Assembly (NCBI GenBank): GCA_965204155.1
Contig: OZ241971.1
Location: 2,914,001-2,978,000, forward strand
Direction of reading: 5' to 3'
Length of the DNA stretch: 64,000 nt
From: UBA6522 sp965204155
GTDB taxonomy: Bacteria > Pseudomonadota > Gammaproteobacteria > Steroidobacterales > Rariloculaceae
In this document: one piece after another, positions 50,694 to 58,522 of the stretch
Numbering within the stretch: position 1 is the first letter of the stretch
How the letters are laid out: each line of letters opens with the position of its first letter
Notes under the pieces: model-generated
Told to the model about the DNA's origin: nothing
Database searches by the model: none
The model's input: only the letters and a program-made list of their open reading frames with translations
Position numbers and translations under genes: made by a program

Positions 50694-52544
50694 TCAGAAC
50701 AATTCCGATTCGTCCGGTTCGGCCGCGTCGCGCCCCTCGTAGCGGTTCGGAATGAAGTCGCCCGTCAGCATGTCCCGGTAGGACATCCCCGGCGGCACCA
50801 TGGGATAGACGCCCGCCTCCGGATCGATGAGCACCTCCAGGAAGGCGGCGCCTTCGAAGTCCAGGAATTCCTGCAGTACCCGCGGCACATCTTCCTTGCG
50901 GTCGAGCCGCACCGCGTACTCGAAACCGTCGGCCTGGGCGGCCCTGACGAAGTCCTTCTTGCGCAGCGACTTGTCGCTGCCGGCCAGGCGGCCCCTGAAG
51001 AACAGCCGCTGCCACTGCATGACCATGCCGTCGCCGAAGTTGTTCAGAATCAGCACCTTGATGGGCAGTCCGTACGTGGTCACGGTCTCCAGTTCGCCCA
51101 GGTTCATGCGTATGCTGGCGTCGCCGTCCACGTCGATCACCAGCCGGTCGGGCCGGCCGAACTGGGCGCCGATCGCGGCGGGCAGGCCGAAGCCCATGGT
51201 GCCCATGCTTCCGGAAGTCAGCCATAGTCGGGGCTCGCTGAAATCGAAGTATTGCGCCGCCCACATCTGGTGCTGCCCGACGCCGGTGGAAATGATGGCC
51301 TTGCCGCGAGTGATTTCGTTGATGGTTTCGATGACGTAATTGGGTTGAATGAGCTCGCTCTCGCGGTCGTAGTTGAGAGCATAGGTGGTCTTCAATGCCT
51401 GCAACTCTTCGTGCCACGTGGACCAGTCGCGCGAGAAGCCCGTGCGCCGGCCGTACCGGGTCAGCGATTCCAGGGCGTCGGGGAGCAGGCCGACATGAAA
51501 CCAGTCGGCCCGCTTGACCTTGTGAATCTCCGAAGGGTCGATGTCGAAATGCAGGACCCGCCTGGCGTTGCGCGCGAACTTGGGCGGGTCGCCGGCGACC
51601 CGGTCGTCAAAGCGCGCACCCACCGCAATCAGCAGGTCGCAGTCGTCGACCGCATAGTTGGCATAGGCCGTTCCGTGCATGCCCAGCATGTGCATCGCAA
51701 GCGGGTGCCGGGTGTCGAAACTCCCCAGGCCCATGAGGGTGGTGGTGACCGGAATCCGGAAGGCCAGTGCCAGACTGCGCAGGGCGGGTGCAGCGTTGCC
51801 ATTGATTACGCCGCCGCCGGCATAGATCAGTGGCCTGCGGCTGTCGCCCAGCAGCGAGAAGAACTCCCGGCAACGCTCGTCGCTCATGGTGTTTTCGAGG
51901 GTCTTCCGAATTCGGTGGCGGTAGCCGGGAACGGGCAGCAGACCCTCGCCCCTGTACGGACCGACCCAATTCTGAACATCCTTGGGCACGTCCACGACCA
52001 CCGGTCCCGGGCGGCCGGACTGGGCGATCTCCAGGGCGGACCGCACCGTTGTCTCGAGGCGTTCGGGATCTGTGACCAGGAACACGTGCTTTGCGACCGA
52101 TCCCATCACACCCGTTACCGGGGCTTCCTGGAAGGCGTCGGTGCCGATGGCGGCTGTGGGCACTTGTCCGCAGATGACGACGATGGGAATGGAATCGGCG
52201 ATGCAGTCCCGCACCGGCGTCACGCAGTTGGTCGCACCGGGTCCGGAGGTGACGATGACCACGCCCGGCCGGCCGGTGGCGCGCGCATAGCCGGCCGCCA
52301 TGAAACAGGCGCCCTGTTCATTGGCGGGAACGATCAGCGACATCGCGTCCTTCCCATCGCGGCCGTGCTCGTCGTTGTAGCGAAACACGGCGTCGTAGGT
52401 CGGCAGGATGGCGCCGCCGCTGTAACCGAATACGGTGTCCACGCCCTGGTCCGCCAGCACCTGGACGATCATGTCGGCGCCGCTCAGCTCCGTTCCCGAG
52501 AGCGGGTGGGGACTGCCCGGACTGGTTTGAGTTTGTGTGCTCAT
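50694..52544 (-). CDS. ilvB: Acetolactate synthase, large catalytic subunit
   Basis: A 616-residue thiamine-diphosphate enzyme making acetolactate or acetohydroxybutyrate, the first common step of branched-chain amino-acid synthesis. VFGYSGGAILPTYDAVF, the TDP-activating Glu in VPANEQGACFMAAGYAR, SGPGATNCVTPVRDC, the QVPTAAIGTDAFQE loop, ARFDDRVAGDPPKFA and the TDP/Mg motif DVDGDASIRMNLGELET are present. The C-terminal MVPPGMSYRDML is typical of AHAS. ATG 52544 is the first plausible start after a long spurious upstream frame. It is divergent from the small-subunit gene, whereas the two normally form one operon. Confidence 0.94.
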   Translation of the reverse strand: MSTQTQTSPGSPHPLSGTELSGADMIVQVLADQGVDTVFGYSGGAILPTYDAVFRYNDEHGRDGKDAMSLIVPANEQGACFMAAGYARATGRPGVVIVTSGPGATNCVTPVRDCIADSIPIVVICGQVPTAAIGTDAFQEAPVTGVMGSVAKHVFLVTDPERLETTVRSALEIAQSGRPGPVVVDVPKDVQNWVGPYRGEGLLPVPGYRHRIRKTLENTMSDERCREFFSLLGDSRRPLIYAGGGVINGNAAPALRSLALAFRIPVTTTLMGLGSFDTRHPLAMHMLGMHGTAYANYAVDDCDLLIAVGARFDDRVAGDPPKFARNARRVLHFDIDPSEIHKVKRADWFHVGLLPDALESLTRYGRRTGFSRDWSTWHEELQALKTTYALNYDRESELIQPNYVIETINEITRGKAIISTGVGQHQMWAAQYFDFSEPRLWLTSGSMGTMGFGLPAAIGAQFGRPDRLVIDVDGDASIRMNLGELETVTTYGLPIKVLILNNFGDGMVMQWQRLFFRGRLAGSDKSLRKKDFVRAAQADGFEYAVRLDRKEDVPRVLQEFLDFEGAAFLEVLIDPEAGVYPMVPPGMSYRDMLTGDFIPNRYEGRDAAEPDESELF

Positions 52545-52618
52545 TGCTGGTCGATGCGGTTCCGCGACGCCCCCCGTGTCCCGTCGTAGCCATTCCGGTG
52601 GCCAGTAGGTCGCGAGTG

Positions 52619-52647
52619 TTGATGAAAAATACCCGTATTGCAATAGT
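52619..52647 (+). promoter_or_regulatory. Probable promoter of ilvH
   Basis: TTGATG (52619-52624) and AATAGT (52642-52647) are separated by 17 bases in the gap between divergent ilvB and ilvH. Transcription would begin near 52654, upstream of the chosen ilvH start at 52701. No leader-peptide run of Ile, Leu or Val codons is visible. Confidence 0.4.
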
Positions 52648-52700
52648 CGTTGCACTGGGCCAACATGCCCGGCGGGTACCGGACAGGCGGCGAGTTCCAG

Positions 52701-53210
52701 GTGACGGACTCCGTACGACATATCGTTTCGATCCTGCTTCAGAACGAAGCCGGCGCGCTGGCGCGGGTGGCCAACCTGTTCTCCACCCGCGGTTACAACA
52801 TCGAGAGCCTGAACGTCGCGCCGACGCATGACGAAACCGTATCCCGGCTGACCCTGGTCACGAGCGGGTCCGAGACGGTGATGGATCAGATCATCAAGCA
52901 ACTGGGCAAGCTGGTGGACGTGGTCAACATCATCGACATGACCGACGACGAGCACATCGAGCGCGAACTGGCGCTGTTCAAGATCCAGATGCCGGGGGAT
53001 GACTGGGAGCCCATTGCCCGCACGGCCAGGGAATTCGGCGCCACGGTACTGGATGACCGGGAAGGCCACTTCACGGTGGAACTGACGGGCGGGAGCGGCG
53101 AGATCGACCGATTCGTGGCGGCGATATCCGTGCGTGCGCAGATGCTGACCGTGGTGCGCAGCGGCGCCATGGCGGTGGCGCGCGGCGCACCCATCCTGAC
53201 GCCGACGTAG
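52701..53210 (+). CDS. ilvH: Acetolactate synthase, small regulatory subunit
   Basis: This encodes 169 residues from GTG 52701, giving TDSVRHIVSILLQNEAGALA, which matches the usual start of IlvH/IlvN proteins; ATG 52665 is an alternative with a 12-residue extension. Residues 5-80 form an ACT domain (NEAGALARVANLFSTRGYNI) that binds valine for feedback control. The second half (RELALFKIQ, FGATVLDDREGHFTVELTG) is the C-terminal domain that activates the large subunit. It is transcribed away from ilvB. proB follows after 42 bases in the same direction, so the branched-chain and proline genes may share a transcript. Confidence 0.93.
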   Translation: MTDSVRHIVSILLQNEAGALARVANLFSTRGYNIESLNVAPTHDETVSRLTLVTSGSETVMDQIIKQLGKLVDVVNIIDMTDDEHIERELALFKIQMPGDDWEPIARTAREFGATVLDDREGHFTVELTGGSGEIDRFVAAISVRAQMLTVVRSGAMAVARGAPILTPT

Positions 53211-53252
53211 CCGGCGCACCGCGCCGAGCCAACAGTCTCTCGGGGGATTCCG

Positions 53253-54404
53253 ATGAACGCGCATACGCAACATGCCGAACGACTGGGCGAGGCGAGGCGT
53301 TGCGTTCTGAAAATCGGCTCGACGCTGTTTGTCGACCCCGCCAGGGGAAGCCTCAAGCGCGATTGGCTTGAAGGGGTCTGCGCGGACGTCGCCGACATGC
53401 GCGCCCGGGGCCAGGAGATCGTGGTCGTATCTTCGGGAGCCATTGCGCTGGGCGCCGGGTCGCTGGGAATCGACCCGCTGACGCACCGCCTGCAGGAAAG
53501 TCAGGCCGCTGCCGCCGCCGGTCAGATCAGGCTGGCCCACGCCTACCAGGAGATCCTCGCCGCTCACGGTATCGCTGCCGCCCAGGTCCTGCTGACGCTG
53601 GACGACAGCGAGAACCGGCGCCGTTACCTGAATGCCGCGAATACGCTGTTCACGCTGCTGAAGCGCGGCGCGGTGCCGGTGATCAACGAGAACGACACGG
53701 TAGCGACGGAGGAGATCCGTTACGGGGATAACGACCGGCTCGCCGCGCGCGTGGCGCAGATGATCAGCGCGGACTGCCTGATTCTGCTTTCGGACGTGGA
53801 TGGCTTCTATACGGGCGATCCCAACATCGATCCGGGCGCCGAACATATCGCGGAGATTTCGGCATTGTCTGAAGCTCACCTGGGCATGGCGGGCGGCGCA
53901 GGGTCGGCCTACGGCTCCGGCGGCATGCGGACCAAGCTCGAGGCGGCCCGGATCGCCATGGGCGCGGGTTGCCGCATGGTGATCGCCTCCGGTCGTGTCG
54001 CGCGTCCGCTACGGGCGCTGCGCGAAGGCGCCAGGGCCACGTGGTTCCTGCCCGGCTCCACACCCAGAGCGTCCCGAAAACAGTGGATTGCCGGTACGCT
54101 GAAGCCCCGCGGCACGCTGACTGTGGATGACGGAGCCAGGCGCGCCCTGTTGTCCGGGCGAAGCCTGCTGCCTGCCGGCGTCACCGAAGTCGGCGGCGAT
54201 TTTGAACGCGGCGACGCGGTAGACGTGCTGGATCGGGCCGGGCTCGAACTGGGGCGGGGCCTGATCGCCTACCCCGCAGTCGACGCACGCGCCATCGCCG
54301 GGTATCGCTCGGATGCGATCGAAGGAATTTTGGGCTATCGTGGCCGCGACGAAATGATCCACCGGGACGATCTGGCACTGACATTGAACGAGATGGAACC
54401 ATGA
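53253..54404 (+). CDS. proB: Glutamate 5-kinase with PUA domain
   Basis: The 383-residue enzyme phosphorylates glutamate in the first step of proline synthesis. The amino-acid kinase domain shows RCVLKIGSTLFVD, VVVSSGAIALGAGSLGID, QAAAAAGQIRLAHAYQEIL, INENDTVATEEIRYGDNDRL, LLSDVDGFYTGDPNIDPGAE and the GSGGMRTKLEAARIA loop. Residues about 285-375 are the C-terminal PUA domain (RGTLTVDDGARRALLSGRSL, then VAVDVLDR-like strands). The ATG at 53253 has GGGGG upstream. The last bases overlap proA by four (ATGA), a coupled proBA operon. Confidence 0.95.
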   Translation: MNAHTQHAERLGEARRCVLKIGSTLFVDPARGSLKRDWLEGVCADVADMRARGQEIVVVSSGAIALGAGSLGIDPLTHRLQESQAAAAAGQIRLAHAYQEILAAHGIAAAQVLLTLDDSENRRRYLNAANTLFTLLKRGAVPVINENDTVATEEIRYGDNDRLAARVAQMISADCLILLSDVDGFYTGDPNIDPGAEHIAEISALSEAHLGMAGGAGSAYGSGGMRTKLEAARIAMGAGCRMVIASGRVARPLRALREGARATWFLPGSTPRASRKQWIAGTLKPRGTLTVDDGARRALLSGRSLLPAGVTEVGGDFERGDAVDVLDRAGLELGRGLIAYPAVDARAIAGYRSDAIEGILGYRGRDEMIHRDDLALTLNEMEP

Positions 54405-55690
54405 TTGCAGAGCAACGAGACATTGCCCCGGACCTGAACCGGCAGATGATGAACATCGGCGCCGTTGCCCGGGATGCCGCCCGGATGCTTTCCCGCGTGG
54501 ATGCGGACAGCAAGACGCAGGCGCTGCGGGCCGCGGCGAACGCCATGCGCAGGAACATGGCGGATATCCTCGGCGCCAACGCCATGGACATGGAAGCCGG
54601 CCGCCGCAAACAGCTTACCCCCGCCCTCCTGGACCGTCTTGCGCTGGACGAACAGCGCGTGGAGGCGACGGCCCGGGGCGTGGAGAGCATCGCGGACTTC
54701 GACGATCCGGTCGGCGGCGTGATCGCCGAATGGGAGCGCCCCAACGGCTTGCGGATTCAGCGTGTGCGGGTACCGCTCGGCGTGATCGGGATCATCTACG
54801 AGAGCCGTCCCAATGTGACCGCCGATGCCGGCGCGCTGTGCCTGAAGAGCGGCAACGCCGTGATCCTGCGCGGCGGCACCGAGGCCGCTCATTCCAACGC
54901 CGCAATTCACGCCTGCCTGGTGGAGGGCCTGGAGGAGGCGGGATTGCCGCCCGGGGCCGTGCAGCGGGTGCCCACCCAGGACCGGGAGGCGGTTGGAATT
55001 CTGCTCCGGGAGATGGGCGAGTACCTGGACGTGATAGTGCCCCGGGGCGGCAAGGGCCTCATCGCCCGGGTCCAGCAGGACGCCCGGGTACCGGTCATGG
55101 GCCACCTGGAAGGCATCTGCCATACCTACGTGCACGAATCCGCCGATCTGGAGAAAGCGAGGCAGGTCGTCGTCAACGCCAAGATGCGGCGAACGGGCAT
55201 TTGCGGCGCCACTGAGACGCTGCTCGTGGACCGGAGCGCGCCGGCAGGAACGCTCGCTGCGCTCGTGGACGACCTGATCGCGGCCGGCTGCGAGGTGCGC
55301 GGCGACGCGGCGGCGCAGCGCAGCGATTCAAGGGTACGGGCGGCCGCCGATTCGGACTGGGGCAAGGAGTACCTGGACGCGATCATCGCGCTGCGCGTGG
55401 TGGACGATATCGGCGAGGCCATGGCGCACATCCGCCGCCATGGTTCGGGCCATACCGAAGCCATCATCGCCGAAGACACCGCCGCGGCCGAGCGATTCCT
55501 GAACGAACTGGACAGTTCCATCCTGCTGCACAACGCCTCGACCCAGTTCGCCGACGGCGGCGAGTTCGGCATGGGCGCTGAAATCGGCATCGCCACCGGC
55601 CGGATCCACGCCCGCGGCCCCGTGGGCGCCGAGCAGTTGACGAGCTACAAGTACGTGGTCCGGGGAGACGGTCAGACGCGGCCGAAGTAA
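54401..55690 (+). CDS. proA: Gamma-glutamyl phosphate reductase
   Basis: A 429-residue NADPH-dependent enzyme of the aldehyde-dehydrogenase superfamily that reduces glutamyl-5-phosphate to the semialdehyde. Visible motifs are RVPLGVIGIIYESRPNVTAD, LKSGNAVILRGGTEAAHSN, IVPRGGKGLIARVQQDA, the MRRTGICGATETLLVD region holding the catalytic Cys, and the C-terminal FGMGAEIGIATGRIHARGP. It overlaps proB by four bases. Its 3' end overlaps the end of the convergent oxidoreductase gene by 19 bases, so the two messages are complementary there and no terminator separates them. Confidence 0.95.
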   Translation: MIAEQRDIAPDLNRQMMNIGAVARDAARMLSRVDADSKTQALRAAANAMRRNMADILGANAMDMEAGRRKQLTPALLDRLALDEQRVEATARGVESIADFDDPVGGVIAEWERPNGLRIQRVRVPLGVIGIIYESRPNVTADAGALCLKSGNAVILRGGTEAAHSNAAIHACLVEGLEEAGLPPGAVQRVPTQDREAVGILLREMGEYLDVIVPRGGKGLIARVQQDARVPVMGHLEGICHTYVHESADLEKARQVVVNAKMRRTGICGATETLLVDRSAPAGTLAALVDDLIAAGCEVRGDAAAQRSDSRVRAAADSDWGKEYLDAIIALRVVDDIGEAMAHIRRHGSGHTEAIIAEDTAAAERFLNELDSSILLHNASTQFADGGEFGMGAEIGIATGRIHARGPVGAEQLTSYKYVVRGDGQTRPK

Positions 55691-56583
55691 TCCAGCAGCG
55701 TCCGGCGGTAGATGTCTGTGACTTCTTCGAGGCTGCGTTTCTTCGCGTCAGCTTCGTCCCGTGATTCCTCGGCAATGGGCGAGTACGACAGTAGTTCGTA
55801 GATCCATTCGGCACCTTCGTGAAACCGGGGGGTCACACCCGCGGACTTGTACGTGGCGGCGATCTCGCGCATTTCGCCCGTGAAGCGTCCCGCGTCGCAA
55901 GCGATGTTCGGCATGCGAACAAGCATGGACTCGTGGACATCCGGCAGGCTGTGCTTCACTTCTCTGCGCAGGTCCTCGCCGACGCCCAGCTGTTCCGCGG
56001 CCAGAATCGCAGCGGCGCGCAAGGCGTTGGTGCCCTTGTTCAACGATGCGTAGACCATCTTCATCGCCGAGGCACGGCCGATCTCGGTGCCGAGCGGTTT
56101 GACGTCGATTCTCTCCGTCACGATCCGGCGTAGCGCATCTTGGTGAGGCCCGCTGGTATAGATCCGTACCGGCAGGCGCCCTGCACGGGGCGGGGCGCCG
56201 ACGATCCCGGCGTCCTGGAAGTCGACCTCGTCGTTTGCCGCAATTTCGGCGATTTCGTGGACCGTGGACGGCGCCAACGCATTGCATTCGACATACAATG
56301 CCTTGCTTGCTGTTTCCCGAATCAACGGGACGATCTCTCGTGCAACCGTCATGGCGGCGGAAGGCGGGACGATGGACAGCAGCATGTCCGCTTTGGCGGC
56401 AAGGGTTTCGTAGTCCCCGACGTTGCGAACTCCAACTCGCGCTGCCAGCTTCCGGGAGCGTTGGCTGCGCCCCTTGAGGCAGGTGGTAACGCTAAAACCT
56501 TTTTCGAGAAGTTCTGCAGCGACGCCGCAGCCCATGTCGCCTGCACCGACGATCGCGACGCGGTTTATTCTGCGCTCGTGCAT
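55672..56583 (-). CDS. NAD(P)-binding beta-hydroxyacid dehydrogenase-like protein (DUF1932 type)
   Basis: The 303-residue protein begins with a Rossmann fold, RVAIVGAGDMGCGVAAELLE, and continues with ADMLLSIVPPSAAMTVAREI and the segment DFQDAGIVGAPPRAGRLPVR that corresponds to the substrate-binding D-A-x-V-x-G region of 6-phosphogluconate-type dehydrogenases. SAMKMVYASLNKGTNALRAA contains the Lys at the catalytic position. The C-terminal half is helical and resembles DUF1932, found in a subset of these reductases. The substrate is unknown. It is the last of three minus-strand genes and lies 37 bases downstream of the unknown HETGH protein; they are probably co-transcribed. Confidence 0.8.
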   Translation of the reverse strand: MHERRINRVAIVGAGDMGCGVAAELLEKGFSVTTCLKGRSQRSRKLAARVGVRNVGDYETLAAKADMLLSIVPPSAAMTVAREIVPLIRETASKALYVECNALAPSTVHEIAEIAANDEVDFQDAGIVGAPPRAGRLPVRIYTSGPHQDALRRIVTERIDVKPLGTEIGRASAMKMVYASLNKGTNALRAAAILAAEQLGVGEDLRREVKHSLPDVHESMLVRMPNIACDAGRFTGEMREIAATYKSAGVTPRFHEGAEWIYELLSYSPIAEESRDEADAKKRSLEEVTDIYRRTLLDYFGRV

Positions 56584-56620
56584 GGCTGGGGTGTCCTGCG
56601 CGTGCGCCAGGAAATTGCGG

Positions 56621-57985
56621 CTAACTCCCCCAGGGCCTGATCGCCGCCTTCAACTGCGCGTAGCCCTCGAGGAACCCGGGGCGCTCCCCGGAGTAGATGT
56701 CATCGAACGTTTCCAGTACACCGTCCAGCCAGGCATGCAGTTCCGGGTGATCGGGATTGGCGTCCCGGTAGGCGTCGCGGATCAGCACATAGTGGATTCG
56801 CGGGTCGTAGGGTTTCTTGATGCCGCCCATGGATTCGTCGCCGTCCAGCAGCCGCAGCAGCATCGCGTCGGCGGAACCCAGCGTCTGCTCGTGGATCGGG
56901 GGGCCCTGCATGCGGTACATCACCGAGGTCATGTCGCGGCCGTTGCCGGTGGTGTAGCCCATGTCTTCCCAGATGTTGTCGGCGCTGGCGCCCACGTGAT
57001 CGAGGACCTTTCCGGCGAAGAAGCGCAGTGGATCGGACACGTCGGCAAGCAGGTCCGTCAGGCGGTCCCCGTCCAGGTCGGTGGCGAGGATGATGGTGTC
57101 CTGTTGCTGGATCAGATCCCAGAGCAGAATCCCGTAGTTCGTATCGGCGATGTGCTGCTCGATGCGCCCGCCCCAGTTCTCCATGCCGTCCTTGAAGCCG
57201 GCGGGGAGCAGGTTGACGATGCGGTCCACCAGCTCGCGGTGCTCCACGTAGCCATCGACGGCATAGCGGCGGCCCACCCCAAATTTCGTCCCCTGCAGCA
57301 TCCACGACAGGATGCCGGAATTGACCCCGTCTTCCTGGGCCTGGGTCGGCTTGTAGGCCACCCGCCCGACGTGGCCGGTTTCGTGCACCATCTGCAGGAA
57401 TCGTCGAACGGCATAGGCCATCTGGACCCCCGGCGTATTCATCTCGCAATGGATGATCCCGGTTTCGGGGTCGACGTCGAACACCGACTTGTCCTGCGAA
57501 TAGGGCAGGCAGGGCATGCAGCGGACCACCGTGACGGGACCGTAAGGCCGCACGTTGCAATAGACGCCCGCCTGGGTGCGCAGTGGCGCGTTGCCCGACT
57601 TGCCCATGACCACGACGCGTTCTCCGCCCTTGCCGTTGACGTAGGCATCGCCTGCCGTGGACCACTTGATGGAGATGCAGGGCATGTTGCCGAACCAGCT
57701 CAGCGGTGCGAGCTTCTTGTCGTGGCGATACTGCGCCCACATGGGTACCGCGTAAAAGGGCAGGCCGAGAATGTCGATGGCGGCCACGGTCCCCAGCAGC
57801 GCGTACGCGTCGGTGAGCGAGTGGGCGACGGGCTGGACCGAACCGCCGTGGTTGCCGCCGTGCCAGATGACCGCATCCGGATAACCCGTGGGGCGCAGTT
57901 CGGCCGGTTCGTACAGGGACTCAAGCAGGCCGAACAGGTCCCCGCCGGCAGCTTCCGTTCGGGCGATTGTCATCAGGTCGAGCAT
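56621..57985 (-). CDS. Unrecognised conserved-looking protein with HETGH motif
   Basis: This 454-residue, predicted soluble protein starts at ATG 57985 (TTG 58060 would add 25 residues). I do not recognise the family. Features suggesting an enzyme are WHGGNHGGSVQP (41-52), the Cys-rich YCNVRPYGPVTVVRCMPCLP (142-161), a Cys in IIHCEMNTPG, and MVHETGHVGR with HETGH at 201-205, which fits the HExxH zinc-peptidase pattern with suitable flanking residues. Acidic and aromatic patches follow (ATDLDGDRLTDLLADV, ENWGGRIEQHIADTNYG). There is no signal peptide or TM helix. Codon and base use match the neighbours, so it is very likely a real gene. It lies between a small conserved-looking gene and a dehydrogenase on one strand. 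Confidence 0.75.
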   Translation of the reverse strand: MLDLMTIARTEAAGGDLFGLLESLYEPAELRPTGYPDAVIWHGGNHGGSVQPVAHSLTDAYALLGTVAAIDILGLPFYAVPMWAQYRHDKKLAPLSWFGNMPCISIKWSTAGDAYVNGKGGERVVVMGKSGNAPLRTQAGVYCNVRPYGPVTVVRCMPCLPYSQDKSVFDVDPETGIIHCEMNTPGVQMAYAVRRFLQMVHETGHVGRVAYKPTQAQEDGVNSGILSWMLQGTKFGVGRRYAVDGYVEHRELVDRIVNLLPAGFKDGMENWGGRIEQHIADTNYGILLWDLIQQQDTIILATDLDGDRLTDLLADVSDPLRFFAGKVLDHVGASADNIWEDMGYTTGNGRDMTSVMYRMQGPPIHEQTLGSADAMLLRLLDGDESMGGIKKPYDPRIHYVLIRDAYRDANPDHPELHAWLDGVLETFDDIYSGERPGFLEGYAQLKAAIRPWGS

Positions 57986-58070
57986 GATCTTGGTTTCCAG
58001 GCGGATGGTTCGGGGCACGGCGCCGCGCGCCGGCGTCCGGTTCCGGGAGCGGCGCTTCAAGCGGCCGGTA

Positions 58071-58340
58071 TTATACGGAAGGATCGTCCGGCGCGCCGGG
58101 CGCCTGCACGGCTTCGTAGATCAGGTGCGGGCGGTCGCCGCTGCGCGAATAGACGTGCTCGCTGGCCATGTCCCGGAGTGCCGCATCCCGCTCGGCACGG
58201 TTGGCGAACCAATGGAACTGCTCCCAGTCCGTTCCCAGGAGGCGTCCGAAGGTATCCCCGGCCGGCAGCCTGACCCGTATGCCGTAGGGTTTTTCGGGGA
58301 CTGGTTGTCGACTGAGGTTGTGTGAGTGGCAGATTTCCAT
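58071..58340 (-). CDS. Small hypothetical protein
   Basis: An 89-residue soluble protein. The sequence has a compact alpha/beta look with YGIRVRLPAGDTFGRLLGTD, then WEQFHWFANRAERDAALRDM, an aromatic-rich helix, and a final strand PHLIYEAVQ. The pattern resembles small uncharacterised proteins seen in gammaproteobacterial genomes, but I know no function. It is the first of three minus-strand genes, 85 bases before the HETGH protein (or 10 bases before if that gene uses its TTG start), and is divergent from the AAA/WD40 gene. Confidence 0.65.
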   Translation of the reverse strand: MEICHSHNLSRQPVPEKPYGIRVRLPAGDTFGRLLGTDWEQFHWFANRAERDAALRDMASEHVYSRSGDRPHLIYEAVQAPGAPDDPSV

Positions 58341-58389
58341 TCGCGGCGTTCCTTCGCATTTCTGCCGGCCAGGCGTGGCACGGATTGCC

Positions 58390-58398
58390 TGCTACAAT
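58390..58398 (+). promoter_or_regulatory. Extended -10 promoter for the AAA/WD40 gene
   Basis: TGCTACAAT matches the extended -10 pattern (TGnTATAAT, one mismatch in the hexamer). The -35 position is poor, as expected for this class. It would give a leader of about 118 bases before the ATG at 58523. Confidence 0.4.
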
Positions 58399-58522
58399 CT
58401 TAACCCGGATGTCTCGCCGGCGTGCGGACAGACTCGGGATGATCATCGGCGAGTCCTGATGCGTCGGAATACGACGGCCCGCGCCAGAACGACAAGACCG
58501 GTGTGAGCGTCGATCAGGAGCT

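Noticed and set aside
52545..53879. N-terminal extension of ilvB by 445 residues on the minus strand
   Set aside because: It is antisense to ilvH and proB. The true AHAS start at 52544 matches family length.
58376..58390. Sigma54-like promoter (TGGCAC ... TTGC) upstream of the AAA/WD40 gene
   Set aside because: The gap between TGGCAC and TTGC is three bases instead of the required five. The extended -10 just downstream is a better explanation.
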